This document shows, piece by piece, positions 26,368-36,434 of a stretch of 64,000 bases of DNA (its first letter is position 1; each line of letters opens with the position of its first letter). Location: positions 58,454-122,453 of the forward strand of contig NZ_JAGFVM010000031.1 of assembly GCF_017599325.1 (NCBI RefSeq). Reading direction: 5' to 3'. The notes under the pieces were generated by a model. That model searched no databases, had not been told where the DNA came from, and was given only the letters and a program-made list of their open reading frames with translations. The DNA is from Marinilactibacillus kalidii. Lineage in GTDB: Bacteria > Bacillota > Bacilli > Lactobacillales > Carnobacteriaceae_A. The position numbers were made by a program, and so were the translations under genes.

Positions 26368-29300
26368 GTGCAATTAAAGAAGCTGGAACTGAAAGGATTT
26401 AAGTCGTTTGCAGATAAAACGACATTGGATTTCAATGATGGCGTAACTGCTGTCGTTGGTCCTAATGGTAGTGGGAAAAGTAATATTATTGAAGCGATCC
26501 GTTGGGTGATGGGCGAACAATCTGCCAAGAACCTCCGTGGTGGTCGCATGCATGATATTATTTTCTCTGGTACGGATTCAAGAAAACCAATAAACGTTGC
26601 GGAAGTCACCTTGGTTTTAGATAACCAAGATGGCTTTCTTCCTGTGGACTTTGAAGAAGTCAGTGTCACTAGAAGAATCAATCGCAGTGGTGATAGTGAA
26701 TACTTAATGAACAAGCAAGCTTGTCGACTAAAAGACATTGTCGACCTTTTTATGGATTCCGGTTTAGGAAAAGAATCATTTTCAATCATTTCACAAGGTC
26801 AGGTTGAAGCTATTTTCAATAGTAAAGCGGAAGATCGTCGGTCTATTTTTGAAGAAGCTGCAGGCGTTTTTAAATACAAACTCCGTAAACAATCAGCTGA
26901 ACGTAAACTGGAAGATACGCAAGATAATTTGGATCGTGTCCAAGATATTTTGTATGAATTAGATGCTCAAGTAGAACCGCTCAAAGCGCAAAGCGATTTG
27001 GCGCAATCTTATTTGGAACAAAAAGAAGAGCTGACGGGCATTGATATTGGATTATCTGTTTTAAAAATCAAGCAATTGCAACAATCCGTTGAAACTGATC
27101 AAGTAGCCTTAGATAAGCTGTCTCAGGAATTAGCGAATCTGGTCAAATCAATTGATGCAGATAATGAACAAGCGCAAGAACTTCGAATGAAACAAGCGCA
27201 GTTAGAGCAAGAACGCGAACAAATACAAGCGGATCTTTTAAAAACAGTCCAATCCATCGAACGTACGGAATCTGCACTAAACCTATATGCAGAAAAAGAA
27301 AAGCATAAAGAAGCTTTTTTAGATGAGAAAAAAGCGTCAATTGAAAAATTAGAAATACAGAAAAAAACAGTGACTGCCTCTTATGATACCGTCAAAGATC
27401 AATTGAACGAGCTTTCTAAGCAATCAGCCGAACTATCTGCACTCGTTAAAGAAAAACAAGCACATAAGACACGTTTGGAAGGGAATCGAGAAGAAGCTAT
27501 TGAAGCGTTACGGGCTACTTATATCGATTTAATGCAAGAACAGACAACTTTAAAAAACGAACAGACTTATCTTGAGAGACAAATTCAACAACAATCGGTC
27601 TCTAAAGAGAAAGTCTCTAGAAACGCCGTCAAAACGACAAAAGAATTAGCTGAGTTAGAAGAACAAGTTGAAGTGAAATCTAAACAACATGCGACTTTAA
27701 AAAATGAAGTCGATACATTACTTGCTTCGTTTCAGACAACGAAAGAAACAATGGAGCAATTGACAACTGCAATTGAAAGTAAAGAAGTCCGTCTGAATCA
27801 AGCACAAGGCAAACTTCAACAAGCGATGGCTAAAAGAACGAGCTTACTTGAGATGCAAGAAAATTATGCTGGCTATTTCGCTGGTGTCAAAGCTGTTATG
27901 AAGAACAAGTCTCGATTAGAGGGGATTGTTGGTACGGTTGCTGATTTAATTGAAGTACCTAAAGATTATCTGGAAGCAATCGATACTGTGCTTGCCTCTT
28001 CTAGTCAGTTTGTGGTCGTTGAAAATGAAAAAGCCGGTCGTCAAGCTATTCAGCATTTGAAAGCGACTAGAGCAGGTAGAGCGACCTTTTTACCTTTGAC
28101 AACGATTCAGTCACGATTGATCCGTAATGATGTTAAAAAAGCAGCTAGTGAAATCGATGGTTATTTGGGTATAGCTAGTGAATTGATTCAATATGAGTCA
28201 CGGGTAGCGAATATTTTAGAAAACCTCTTAGGTAATACAATTGTAGCTGAGTCTCTCGATGCTGCTAACGCAATCGCTCGCACCGTTAACTATCGCTACC
28301 GCGTGGTGAGTTTACAAGGAGATATGATGAATGCCGGCGGCTCAATGACCGGTGGGGGCGGGAAACGCTCTTCCAATTCACACTTGTTTTCACAAAAGAA
28401 AGAATTGAAAGAATTAGACATCTTTATCGATGAAACGGAAAAAACGGTCAATCTTCGTAGAGAAGAGTTGTTTAACGATAGAGAACGCCGTAAAACACTC
28501 TCTTTAGAATTAGAAGAAGTTCGCTCTGCTGGTGAAGAGAAGCGCGTTGATGAGCGACAATTACAAAATGAACTGAATTCAGTGGAAGAAAGACGGACAC
28601 GTCTACGTAGAGAACACCAAGCCCTTTCTTATGAGTATAATCAAGCTGAAAAAGAATATAGCGAGAACCAGACCCGTTTGAAAGAAATTGCTACTAGTAG
28701 AGAACAAATCGATGCACGAATGAAAGCTCATAAACAAGAAATGAGTGAACTTTCTGCAGAAAAAGAAGATATAGAAGAACAGAAGCGTGCTTTACAAATT
28801 ACTTTAGAAGAACTGCAAGACAAACTGCATACGGTTAATGAAAAACAAGCTGCTGTTAAAGCAGAGGTCACACATTTTAAAACACAAAAAGAGCAATTGG
28901 ATGAAAATATTCGTGTCTTGCATGATGATCTTAAAGCCTATGAATCGGGTGAGTCTTTCGGTTCAAAAGAAGAGCTAAAAGAACAACTAGAGAAACATAA
29001 AGCAAATCAAGTGGCTTTGCGTGATAAAGAACAAACGCTAAAACAAGATGCGCAACAATTAGAAACAGATAAAAGCCAAGTGGAAAGCCGCTTGACTGCT
29101 CGTCAAGCTGACAAACAAACCTTAAGCGATCGTAAGACAACGATTGAAATCAATCTATCTAGAGCAGACGTATCGCTTGATCATTATCTGGCTTACCTCT
29201 CTGAAGAATACGGTTTAAGCTATGAAGAAGCGAAATTAGAACCTAAAATTGACCTATCTGAAGAAGCTGCGCAGAAAAAAGTTAAATTGCTTAAAAAGGG

Positions 29301-29934
29301 TATTGAAGAACTAGGACCTGTAAATGTCGGTGCGATTGAAGAATATGAGCGTGTACATGAGCGTTTCACTTTCTTAAGCGCACAACAAACAGACCTTTTA
29401 GAAGCCAAAGCACGTTTGTACGATACAATGGATCAAATGGACACCGAAGTATCGCGGAGATTTGAAGAAACATTCAATTTGATCAAAAATCAATTTTCAA
29501 TCGTTTTCCCACAAATGTTTGGCGGTGGTAAAGCAGAACTGCGATTAACTGACCCAGAAAACTTGTTAACTTCAGGAGTCGAGATCGTTGCGCAGCCGCC
29601 TGGTAAGAATCTGCAATCATTAAGTTTACTATCCGGTGGGGAACGGGCACTGACGGCTATCTCCTTACTATTCGCTATTATCCAAGTAAGGCCGATACCA
29701 TTCTGTATTCTCGATGAAGCTGAAGCAGCGCTTGATGAAGCAAATGTATCTAGGTTCGGAAAGTATCTGAAAAACTTTTCTAGTGATACGCAATTTATCG
29801 TCATCACTCACCGTAAAGGAACCATGGAAGAAGCCGATAGTCTATACGGCGTAACTATGAGAGAAAAAGGTGTCTCTAAACTTGTTTCGGTTCGTCTGAA
29901 AGATGTTGAAGAAATCGAAGGGATTTCTCCTTAA
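26368..29934 (+). CDS. smc: Chromosome segregation/condensation protein SMC
   Basis: A 1188-residue ATPase that, with ScpA and ScpB, extrudes and compacts chromosome loops. The head Walker A motif GPNGSGKSN is at residues 32-40, and the first coiled coil covers about 165-500. The hinge (YAGYFAGVKAVMKNK onward, with MNAGGSMTGGGG near its end) spans about 505-670, and the returning coiled coil about 680-1020. The ABC signature LSGGERALTA is near 1089 and Walker B CILDEAEAALD near 1113. Length is typical. It starts with GTG, preceded by AAGGAGAGG. It lies between rnc and the HAD phosphatase gene, as in many Firmicutes. Confidence 0.97.
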   Translation: MQLKKLELKGFKSFADKTTLDFNDGVTAVVGPNGSGKSNIIEAIRWVMGEQSAKNLRGGRMHDIIFSGTDSRKPINVAEVTLVLDNQDGFLPVDFEEVSVTRRINRSGDSEYLMNKQACRLKDIVDLFMDSGLGKESFSIISQGQVEAIFNSKAEDRRSIFEEAAGVFKYKLRKQSAERKLEDTQDNLDRVQDILYELDAQVEPLKAQSDLAQSYLEQKEELTGIDIGLSVLKIKQLQQSVETDQVALDKLSQELANLVKSIDADNEQAQELRMKQAQLEQEREQIQADLLKTVQSIERTESALNLYAEKEKHKEAFLDEKKASIEKLEIQKKTVTASYDTVKDQLNELSKQSAELSALVKEKQAHKTRLEGNREEAIEALRATYIDLMQEQTTLKNEQTYLERQIQQQSVSKEKVSRNAVKTTKELAELEEQVEVKSKQHATLKNEVDTLLASFQTTKETMEQLTTAIESKEVRLNQAQGKLQQAMAKRTSLLEMQENYAGYFAGVKAVMKNKSRLEGIVGTVADLIEVPKDYLEAIDTVLASSSQFVVVENEKAGRQAIQHLKATRAGRATFLPLTTIQSRLIRNDVKKAASEIDGYLGIASELIQYESRVANILENLLGNTIVAESLDAANAIARTVNYRYRVVSLQGDMMNAGGSMTGGGGKRSSNSHLFSQKKELKELDIFIDETEKTVNLRREELFNDRERRKTLSLELEEVRSAGEEKRVDERQLQNELNSVEERRTRLRREHQALSYEYNQAEKEYSENQTRLKEIATSREQIDARMKAHKQEMSELSAEKEDIEEQKRALQITLEELQDKLHTVNEKQAAVKAEVTHFKTQKEQLDENIRVLHDDLKAYESGESFGSKEELKEQLEKHKANQVALRDKEQTLKQDAQQLETDKSQVESRLTARQADKQTLSDRKTTIEINLSRADVSLDHYLAYLSEEYGLSYEEAKLEPKIDLSEEAAQKKVKLLKKGIEELGPVNVGAIEEYERVHERFTFLSAQQTDLLEAKARLYDTMDQMDTEVSRRFEETFNLIKNQFSIVFPQMFGGGKAELRLTDPENLLTSGVEIVAQPPGKNLQSLSLLSGGERALTAISLLFAIIQVRPIPFCILDEAEAALDEANVSRFGKYLKNFSSDTQFIVITHRKGTMEEADSLYGVTMREKGVSKLVSVRLKDVEEIEGISP

Positions 29935-29987
29935 GAGCATCGTCAATTAACTGAAGAAAAATTTTCAAGCAAAAAGGAGCGTTCATT

Positions 29988-30800
29988 TTGGGTATTAAAT
30001 TAGTTGCATTAGATCTAGATGGTACATTGCTGAATAAAAATAAAGAAGTTTCTGAAGAAAATCGGCAAGCTATTCAACGTGCAAAAGAAGCTGGAGTTAA
30101 GGTGGTTTTATGTACCGGACGCCCTTTGAAAGCTATCTTACACATTCTTGAAGCTTGTAATCTTCTTGAAGAAGGAGATTTAGGCATTACGTACAATGGT
30201 GGCTTGATCCAATGGACACAAAGTGGCGAAAGCTTGAGTCAAATCACGATGGATAAAAATTCTGTCCTAGAAATTTACGAACTCAGTAAAACTTTGAATG
30301 TGCCTTGTAATTTTATAGATTTAAATACTGTTTATGAACCTGCTTATCCAGCAGGAAAAGACTCTTTATATCCGTCGATCATGAACATACTACCTTTTAA
30401 ACCCATTAATACTGGCTCTCTTCCAGAGAACACAGCAATGAATAAGTTGATCTTCTGTTGGCACCAAGAAGAGTTAGATCAAGCGATCAGTCAAATTCCA
30501 GAAACGGTTCATGAACGCTATACGATCATGAAATCTAGACCGAATTTACTTGAAATTTTGCCAAAGACAGTGGATAAAGGTAAGGGACTAGCTTTACTGG
30601 CTGAACAACTTGATTTGGATGTCAGTGAGATCATGGCGATAGGCGATCAGGAGAATGATTTGGCGATGATCCAGTATGCTGGAATTGGCGTAGCAATGGA
30701 TAATGCTACTGAAGAAGTGAAGAAACATGCTGATGTTGTTACAAAATCAAATGATGATCATGGAGTTGCTTATGCTATAGAACAATATGTGTTAAACTAG
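29988..30800 (+). CDS. Cof-type HAD-IIB family phosphatase
   Basis: A 270-residue haloacid-dehalogenase-fold sugar- or cofactor-phosphatase. HAD motif I (ALDLDGTLLNKN, nucleophile Asp near residue 9), motif II (VLCTGRP), the lysine of motif III near residue 198, and motif IV (AIGDQENDLAMIQYAG) are all present, with a C2-type cap between them. Members dephosphorylate a range of sugar phosphates and FMN/PLP; the substrate cannot be read from sequence. The start is TTG with AAAGGAGC upstream. A member of this family often sits between smc and ftsY in lactic acid bacteria. Confidence 0.9.
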   Translation: MGIKLVALDLDGTLLNKNKEVSEENRQAIQRAKEAGVKVVLCTGRPLKAILHILEACNLLEEGDLGITYNGGLIQWTQSGESLSQITMDKNSVLEIYELSKTLNVPCNFIDLNTVYEPAYPAGKDSLYPSIMNILPFKPINTGSLPENTAMNKLIFCWHQEELDQAISQIPETVHERYTIMKSRPNLLEILPKTVDKGKGLALLAEQLDLDVSEIMAIGDQENDLAMIQYAGIGVAMDNATEEVKKHADVVTKSNDDHGVAYAIEQYVLN

Positions 30801-30859
30801 GTAAGATAAAAAAGGGTCATCAATTTGATCACGACTATAAAAAGAAAGTTGGAGATATA

Positions 30860-31948
30860 ATGGGATTGTTTGATAAGATCAAATCCGCTTTCACAAATAC
30901 TGATAAAACTGAAACGAAACCTGAAGTTGAACAAATAGAACAGAAAGCACCTTCAGAAACAATAGAACAACCTGTCTCCCAGCCAGTAGAACCTGAGCGA
31001 GCGGAACAAAAAGAAACCGAACAGTACGAAAAAGGACTTCAAAAATCTCGTCGCTCTTTCACTAGAAGATTAAATGAATTGCTAGCTAATTTTCGATACG
31101 AAGATGAAGAATTTTTTGAAGAGCTAGAAGACTTATTGATTGAATCAGATGTCGGTTTTGAAGCAACGATGTACATTTCAGAAACACTTCGACACGAGTC
31201 TAAAGTACAAAATGTTCGTAGTATGGCTGATGCAGAACGCGTAATCGTTCAGACAATGGTCGATTTATACGGTGAAACAAATCCGGATCATCACGTGTTC
31301 AATGATAATCCAAATGGTCTGACAGTCGTTTTATTTGTAGGCGTAAATGGTGTCGGTAAGACAACTACTATCGCTAAAATGGCACATCAATATATTGATC
31401 AAGGTAAAAAAGTTGTTATGGCTGCCGGAGATACTTTTAGAGCTGGAGCAATTGAACAGTTACATGTATGGGGTGAGCGCGTAGGCGCACAAGTTGTTTC
31501 CACTAAGCAAGGTGGCGATCCAGCTGCAGTTGTTTATGATGGGATCGCGCAAGCGAGAGAACATGGCGCTGATGTTTTATTAATTGATACGGCAGGTCGT
31601 TTACAGAACAAGAAAAACTTGATGAACGAACTTGAAAAGATGAAACGTGTCATCAGTCGAGAAATTCCAGATGCTCCTCATGAAACACTACTTGTCTTAG
31701 ATGCAACGACTGGACAAAATGCTTTGAACCAAGCCAAAATCTTTAAAGAAACCACCGATGTAACCGGTATTGTCTTGACGAAAATGGATGGTACTGCAAA
31801 AGGTGGTATCGTTATTGCCATTGGTAAGGAATTGAATATTCCAGTCAAATTTGTTGGTCTAGGTGAAACAATGAATGACTTGCATGTCTTCGATTCTGAG
31901 AAATTTGCGATCGGATTATTCAAAGAATTGATTCAGCAAACCACTTAA
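30860..31948 (+). CDS. ftsY: Signal recognition particle receptor FtsY
   Basis: A 362-residue membrane-associated GTPase that receives ribosome-SRP complexes at the translocon. An acidic Glu-rich A region (about 15-60) precedes the NG domain. GTPase motifs seen are [10 protein letters not shown] (about 156-166), [20 protein letters not shown] and [10 protein letters not shown]. This matches its partner Ffh encoded 370 bases downstream. The A region is short, as usual for Gram-positive FtsY. GGAGAT precedes the ATG. Confidence 0.97.
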   Translation: MGLFDKIKSAFTNTDKTETKPEVEQIEQKAPSETIEQPVSQPVEPERAEQKETEQYEKGLQKSRRSFTRRLNELLANFRYEDEEFFEELEDLLIESDVGFEATMYISETLRHESKVQNVRSMADAERVIVQTMVDLYGETNPDHHVFNDNPNGLTVVLFVGVNGVGKTTTIAKMAHQYIDQGKKVVMAAGDTFRAGAIEQLHVWGERVGAQVVSTKQGGDPAAVVYDGIAQAREHGADVLLIDTAGRLQNKKNLMNELEKMKRVISREIPDAPHETLLVLDATTGQNALNQAKIFKETTDVTGIVLTKMDGTAKGGIVIAIGKELNIPVKFVGLGETMNDLHVFDSEKFAIGLFKELIQQTT

Positions 31949-31961
31949 AGGAGCCGGTTTT

Positions 31962-32312
31962 ATGGAACTAGAAAAGACACTTCAAATGAATACACTATTC
32001 AGTTTCTATGGCCCGTTGCTGACGAAAAAACAGCAAGAGTATATGCAACTCTATTACGGAGAAGACTATTCTCTCGGTGAGATCGCCGCAGATTTTGACA
32101 TCAGTAGACAAGCAGTCTACGATAATGTGAGAAGATCAGAAGCGATTTTACTGGATTATGAGGCTAAATTGCATTTAGTTGAAGATTTTGATCATAAACA
32201 ACAAGCACTCGATAAAGTACGTGAATACGCAACAGAAAAATACTCAACGGATTCTACATTGCTTCAGCTTTTACAGGAAGTCAACTACGAACCGAAACGA
32301 GAGGGGAAATAA
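31962..32312 (+). CDS. ylxM: YlxM/UPF0122 DNA-binding-like protein of the SRP operon
   Basis: A 116-residue sigma-70-region-4-like helix-turn-helix protein ([42 protein letters not shown]). The UPF0122 family is nearly always encoded next to ftsY and ffh; in Streptococcus it has been linked to SRP function, and no DNA target is established. It lies 13 bases after ftsY and 5 bases before ffh, so all three are cotranscribed. AAAGGAG precedes the ATG. Confidence 0.93.
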   Translation: MELEKTLQMNTLFSFYGPLLTKKQQEYMQLYYGEDYSLGEIAADFDISRQAVYDNVRRSEAILLDYEAKLHLVEDFDHKQQALDKVREYATEKYSTDSTLLQLLQEVNYEPKREGK

Positions 32313-32317
32313 TCTGA

Positions 32318-33742
32318 ATGGCATTTGAGGGATTAACTGGACGTTTGCAAGACGCATTCTCCGGACTACGAAAAAAAGGAAAAATCACTGAAGCGGATGT
32401 TAAAGACGCGATGCGTGAAGTTCGCCTAGCCTTACTTGAAGCGGATGTTAACTACAAAGTTGTTCGCGACTTTGTTAAAACAGTCAGAGAAAAAGCGATT
32501 GGTGAAGAAGTTTTAGAAAGTATCAATGGTGGGCAACAAGTCGTAAAGATCGTTAATGATGAACTTACTCATTTAATGGGGGATACCCAAGAAAAAATCG
32601 TTTTCGCAGACCGTGGACCAACCGTTTATATGATGACTGGTTTGCAAGGTGCTGGTAAAACGACGACTGCTGGTAAATTAGCCAATTATTTACGTAAAAA
32701 TGAAAACAAAAAACCATTAATGGTCGCAGCCGATATTTATCGTCCTGCAGCAATCGATCAGTTACAAACAGTCGGAAGAGATTTAAACGTACCTGTATTT
32801 AGCATGGGCGATCAGGTAAGTCCAGTAGAAATCGCTGAAAAAGGGATTCAAGAAGCGATTGATACAAATCGTGATGTGGTCATTATCGATACTGCTGGAC
32901 GACTGCACATCGATGAAACGCTGATGGATGAGCTGGAGAATGTTAAGACGGCAATCAATCCACATGAGATATTCTTAGTTGTTGATGCCATGACGGGTCA
33001 AGATGCTGTTAACGTAGCGAATACCTTTAATGACCGCTTAGATATCACCAGTGTCATTTTAACAAAATTAGATGGCGACACTCGTGGTGGGGCTGCACTT
33101 TCTATTCGTTCCGTTACACAAAAACCAATCAAATTTACCGGTACTGGCGAGCGTTTAGACGCGTTAGAACCATTCCATCCAGATCGTATGGCAAATCGTA
33201 TACTAGGGATGGGCGATATCCTGACACTAGTTGAGCGTGCGCAACAAGAAGTTGATGAAAAACGCGCTGAAGAAATGGCTGAAAAAATGCGTGAGAACAC
33301 GTATGATTTCAATGACTTCATTGAACAAATGGATCAAATGCAAAATATGGGACCAATCGAAGATCTAATTAAAATGATTCCAGGTGTTAATCAAATTCCT
33401 GGCATGGACCAATTTGAAATGGATCACAAAGATATGGCGCATATGAAAGCGATCGTTATGTCTATGACACCTGAAGAACGATCAAATCCAGATATCCTTT
33501 CCCAAAAACGTAGACGCAGAATTGCTGCAGGTTCAGCAAGGAATATTGCTGAAGTGAATCGTATGATCAAGCAGTTCAAGCAATCAAAAGATATGATGAG
33601 CAAAATGTCTAATGGTAATATGAATGGCATGGAAAATCTATTTGGTGGCGGTATTAAGGGTAAATTAGGCAAAATGGCTATGAATAAAGCCTCTAAGAAT
33701 ATGACTAAGAAGAAAAAGAAAAAAATCAGACGTAAAAAGTAA
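32318..33742 (+). CDS. ffh: Signal recognition particle protein Ffh
   Basis: A 474-residue SRP54 homolog that binds 4.5S/6S RNA and hydrophobic signal sequences and delivers ribosomes to FtsY. The N domain (about 1-90) is followed by the G domain with GLQGAGKTTT near 105-115, DTAGRLHID, TKLDGDTRGG and TGTGERLDALEPF. The methionine-rich M domain (about 305-450: MDQMQNMGPIEDLIKMIPG and RRRRIAAGSARNIAEVNRMIKQF) contacts RNA and signal peptides. The tail is a run of Lys/Arg. A very strong terminator follows. Confidence 0.97.
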   Translation: MAFEGLTGRLQDAFSGLRKKGKITEADVKDAMREVRLALLEADVNYKVVRDFVKTVREKAIGEEVLESINGGQQVVKIVNDELTHLMGDTQEKIVFADRGPTVYMMTGLQGAGKTTTAGKLANYLRKNENKKPLMVAADIYRPAAIDQLQTVGRDLNVPVFSMGDQVSPVEIAEKGIQEAIDTNRDVVIIDTAGRLHIDETLMDELENVKTAINPHEIFLVVDAMTGQDAVNVANTFNDRLDITSVILTKLDGDTRGGAALSIRSVTQKPIKFTGTGERLDALEPFHPDRMANRILGMGDILTLVERAQQEVDEKRAEEMAEKMRENTYDFNDFIEQMDQMQNMGPIEDLIKMIPGVNQIPGMDQFEMDHKDMAHMKAIVMSMTPEERSNPDILSQKRRRRIAAGSARNIAEVNRMIKQFKQSKDMMSKMSNGNMNGMENLFGGGIKGKLGKMAMNKASKNMTKKKKKKIRRKK

Positions 33743-33747
33743 TCATT

Positions 33748-33794
33748 AAAAACGCAAAGACAAACGACTAATCCGTTTGTCTTTGCGTTTTTTT
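33748..33794. terminator. Bidirectional terminator after ffh
   Basis: A perfect 19-base stem (AAAAACGCAAAGACAAACG and its complement) with A and T tracts at both ends serves ffh on the plus strand and the small gene on the minus strand. Confidence 0.95.
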
Positions 33795-34119
33795 ATTCAT
33801 GTTTTTCAAGATAAGCTAACAGTTTTGCTAACTCTTGCTCGTCAGCAGAATCTTCATTATTAATCAGGACAGATAATCGATTTTGGTTGATTCCAATTTC
33901 TTGACTCAGTTCTTCTAACGACAAATTCTTGGAGAATTGAATATCCTCGATTCTTGTCATATATACAATTGTTTCTATTTTACTATCTGACATCTCCCCT
34001 GCTAGATTATAATTAGATTCTATGATTTCTTTTATAGAAAATAGATCTAAGAACTTACCTATACTTTTAGTAATCATTTGAATTTGTCGTGTAAGATAAT
34101 CTTGGTCTTCGATACTCAT
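33793..34119 (-). CDS. Small hypothetical protein, DUF6483-like
   Basis: A 108-residue soluble protein starting MSIEDQDYLTRQIQMITKSIGKFL. This N-terminal pattern (Asp-Tyr-Leu-x-Arg-x-Ile followed by a helix) resembles the small DUF6483 proteins of Firmicutes; the match is from memory and not certain. The rest is acidic and helical with no catalytic motif, and the segment LSLEELSQEIGINQNRLSVLI could form a helix-turn-helix. GGAGTAT precedes its ATG. It stands alone, oriented against the flanking ffh and rpsP operons. Function unknown. Confidence 0.7.
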   Translation of the reverse strand: MSIEDQDYLTRQIQMITKSIGKFLDLFSIKEIIESNYNLAGEMSDSKIETIVYMTRIEDIQFSKNLSLEELSQEIGINQNRLSVLINNEDSADEQELAKLLAYLEKHE

Positions 34120-34180
34120 ACAATATACTCCTTTAGTTAGTAGTTTTTATAAGATAATTTTTTCTGTAAAGAAAAAACAC

Positions 34181-34209
34181 TTTACAAGGTTTGGTAACCA
34201 TGATATGAT
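34181..34209 (+). promoter_or_regulatory. Promoter of the rpsP-khpA-rimM-trmD operon
   Basis: TTTACA, exactly 17 bases, and TATGAT: a near-consensus housekeeping promoter 86 bases ahead of rpsP. Confidence 0.75.
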
Positions 34210-34294
34210 AAGACTCGTGAGATTGAGAGAAGGCAAAGTCAAAGCGTAAATACGCTAGACCGATGCTGGATACTACAGGAGGTGCAAGTAAAAC

Positions 34295-34567
34295 ATGGCA
34301 GTAAAAATTCGTATGAAACGTATGGGTTCTAAAAGAAAACCTTTTTACCGTTTAGTTGTTGCGGATTCTCGTGCTCCACGTGATGGTCGTATTATTGAAG
34401 CTGTTGGGACTTATAACCCAGTTTCAGAACCAGCTAAAGTGGACGTAAACGAAGAACTCGTTTTAAAATGGCTAAGAGATGGCGCTAAACCATCTGATAC
34501 AGTTAAAAATCTTCTTTCTAAAGAAGGAATTATGAAAAAATTCCACGACGAGAAAAGAAGCAAATAA
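34295..34567 (+). CDS. rpsP: Small ribosomal subunit protein bS16
   Basis: A 90-residue basic 30S protein with the invariant beginning [25 protein letters not shown] and the segment [12 protein letters not shown]. It assembles early and stabilises the 5' domain of 16S rRNA. ACAGGAGGTGC lies upstream. It opens the classical rpsP-khpA-rimM-trmD cluster. Its stop is followed by a 10-pair hairpin (34580-34609) before khpA. Confidence 0.98.
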   Translation: MAVKIRMKRMGSKRKPFYRLVVADSRAPRDGRIIEAVGTYNPVSEPAKVDVNEELVLKWLRDGAKPSDTVKNLLSKEGIMKKFHDEKRSK

Positions 34568-34579
34568 TGAACAAATGCA

Positions 34580-34609
34580 CTTGCCTGGTTCATGCTAATC
34601 AGGTAAGTG
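34580..34609 (+). other. Hairpin between rpsP and khpA
   Basis: CACTTGCCTG and CAGGTAAGTG pair over ten positions (one wobble) around a ten-base loop. There is no T-tract, so it is more likely an mRNA processing or stabilising element than a terminator. Confidence 0.45.
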
Positions 34610-34634
34610 ATCCTACATAAAAGAGGATGGTACT

Positions 34635-34880
34635 ATGACTGATCAGAAAATGAGAGAATTGATTTTTACAATTGTCAATCCGTTAGTCAGTCATCCAGAT
34701 GATGTCAAGCTTGATTTGCAAGACACCGATGATTTTCATGAATATTTATTGTCGGTTCATCCTGATGATGTCGGTCGTGTGATTGGAAAGAAAGGGCGAA
34801 TTGCTAAAGCGATTCGTGCGATTGTCTATAGTATCCAATTTGACGGGCCAAAACGTGTGCGTTTAACAATTGTAGATTAA
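34635..34880 (+). CDS. khpA: KH-domain RNA-binding protein KhpA (YlqC)
   Basis: An 81-residue single KH-domain protein with the GxxG loop in VGRVIGKKGRIAKAIR (about residues 46-62). KhpA forms a complex with KhpB (EloR/Jag) and affects cell elongation and division gene expression in streptococci and lactobacilli. It sits between rpsP and rimM as in most Firmicutes. AAGAGGATGG precedes the ATG. Confidence 0.93.
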   Translation: MTDQKMRELIFTIVNPLVSHPDDVKLDLQDTDDFHEYLLSVHPDDVGRVIGKKGRIAKAIRAIVYSIQFDGPKRVRLTIVD

Positions 34881-34962
34881 TACAATTATCTATCAATAAG
34901 TATACTATTATTTAGACGTTAGTTTTAACAATCCATGTAAAACATTTGAAGGTTCATAGTGA

Positions 34963-34997
34963 ATGGGGATGCCTCTGAGGAGAACATCCTCATTTTG
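34963..34997 (+). terminator. Possible terminator between khpA and rimM
   Basis: ATGGGGATG and CATCCTCAT arms with one wobble pair are followed by TTTTGTTGT. The T-rich tail is imperfect and rimM follows in the same direction, so partial attenuation is as likely as a true operon end. Confidence 0.5.
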
Positions 34998-35035
34998 TTG
35001 TATTATATAATAAATCACGGTATAGGAGAAGGATA

Positions 35036-35545
35036 ATGGAATTTTATGATGTAGGAAAAATCGTCAATACACATGGTTTAAAAGGTGAGGTGCGTGTCAT
35101 CTCTGTGACTAGTAACCCTGAAGATCGCTATTATGCTGGGGCACCTTTAAGCTGGTTTAAAGACGAGGAACAACTTGATTTGACTGTCCGCACACATCGG
35201 GTCCATAAAAACTTCGACCTGGTTGCTTTTGAAGACTTCCCATCTATCAATGATGTTGAGCGTTTGGTAGGCGGCACATTGAAAGTAGGCGACAACCAGT
35301 TATTGGAACTTGAAGAAAACGAATTTTACTTACATGAGATCGTTGGATGTGCGGTAGTTGACGAATCAGGTGAACAGTTGGGTAAAATCAAAGAGGTATT
35401 ATCCACTGGTGCAAATGATGTATGGATCGTTCAGAGACCCAACAAAAAGGATTTACTTTTACCTTATATCGAATCAGTGATCTTAAACGTTGATATCGAA
35501 AATCAGCAAGTAACAGTCCATGTGATGGAAGGGTTAGATGAATGA
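35036..35545 (+). CDS. rimM: Ribosome maturation factor RimM
   Basis: A 169-residue 30S assembly factor that binds S19 and helps the 16S 3' domain mature. The N-terminal RimM domain ([22 protein letters not shown]) is followed by a PRC-barrel domain ([47 protein letters not shown]). GGAGAAGG lies before the ATG. It overlaps trmD by four bases (ATGA), indicating translational coupling. Confidence 0.96.
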   Translation: MEFYDVGKIVNTHGLKGEVRVISVTSNPEDRYYAGAPLSWFKDEEQLDLTVRTHRVHKNFDLVAFEDFPSINDVERLVGGTLKVGDNQLLELEENEFYLHEIVGCAVVDESGEQLGKIKEVLSTGANDVWIVQRPNKKDLLLPYIESVILNVDIENQQVTVHVMEGLDE

Positions 35546-36291
35546 AAATAGATGTCGTTACATTGTTTCCTGAGATGTTTGATGGTCCACTCAATCATTC
35601 TATCATGAAACGCGCGATCGATAAGGAACTACTAGAAGTGAACAAAGTAAACTTTAGACGCTTCGGTGATGGTAAACATCAACATGTCGATGATACACCG
35701 TATGGTGGTGGTGCGGGCATGCTTTTAAAACCAGAGCCCATTTTTCAATCTATTGAAGAAATCGAACAAAGAGAACCAATGACTAAAAAAAGAATTATTT
35801 TGATGGATCCTGCGGGTAAACCATTTGATCAAAAAATGGCCGAAGAATTTTCAAAAGAAGAGCACTTGGTTTTTATCTGTGGACATTACGAAGGCTATGA
35901 CGAACGGATTCGTAGTCTTGTAACGGATGAGGTCTCCTTAGGTGATTATGTGCTCACAGGTGGTGAATTAGCGTCTATGGTCATGATGGACGCTGCTGTT
36001 CGTTTGATTCCAGGTGTTTTGGGGAATGAAGTCTCTGCTGAAACAGATTCGCATTCGAGTGGATTGTTAGAACACCCGCATTACACACGACCTGCAGAGT
36101 ATAAAGGTATGGCTGTTCCACCTGTTTTAATGAATGGAAACCATAAGCTTATAGAAGAATGGCGTCATAAAGAATCCCTAAAAAGAACTTTCCAAAGACG
36201 CCCTGATATGCTCGAAAAGCGAAGCTTAACGCCTCAGGAAATACAATGGATTTCAGAATGGTCAGGTGCGCCAGATAACAATAATCAATAG
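35542..36291 (+). CDS. trmD: tRNA (guanine-N1-)-methyltransferase TrmD
   Basis: A 249-residue SPOUT-class enzyme that methylates G37 of tRNAs with G36 using S-adenosylmethionine, preventing +1 frameshifts. The trefoil-knot cofactor site is visible as [13 protein letters not shown] (about 111-123) and [16 protein letters not shown] (about 130-145). The substrate loop ([15 protein letters not shown]) and C-terminal domain are intact. It starts inside the rimM stop. The following rplS has its own promoter and leader. Confidence 0.97.
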   Translation: MKIDVVTLFPEMFDGPLNHSIMKRAIDKELLEVNKVNFRRFGDGKHQHVDDTPYGGGAGMLLKPEPIFQSIEEIEQREPMTKKRIILMDPAGKPFDQKMAEEFSKEEHLVFICGHYEGYDERIRSLVTDEVSLGDYVLTGGELASMVMMDAAVRLIPGVLGNEVSAETDSHSSGLLEHPHYTRPAEYKGMAVPPVLMNGNHKLIEEWRHKESLKRTFQRRPDMLEKRSLTPQEIQWISEWSGAPDNNNQ

Positions 36292-36319
36292 AGAATTTCA
36301 GAAAATCAAGTAAATAACC

Positions 36320-36348
36320 TTTACAGCTTAAAGATATTATGTTAGAGT
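36320..36348 (+). promoter_or_regulatory. Promoter of rplS
   Basis: TTTACA at 36320-36325, a 17-base spacer and TAGAGT with an extended -10 TGT just upstream. It lies 29 bases after the trmD stop and before the structured rplS leader. Confidence 0.6.
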
Positions 36349-36355
36349 TAATAGT

Positions 36356-36434
36356 CGAGTGGGCAACCACTTGTATTTGACAATATTCCGCTGAGACAGG
36401 CTCTTATGAGTATTGCGCGAAAGGAGTAGTTAAA
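36356..36434 (+). promoter_or_regulatory. Candidate L19 mRNA leader (autoregulatory) upstream of rplS
   Basis: The leader contains a compact AGTGG/CCACT stem capped by a GCAA tetraloop (36358-36371) and a second larger stem closed by CAATA/TATTG (36380-36415), ending just before the AAAGGAG site. Firmicutes rplS mRNAs carry a known L19 leader in this position; identity with that family is inferred from place and two-stem architecture, not from a covariance search. Confidence 0.5.
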
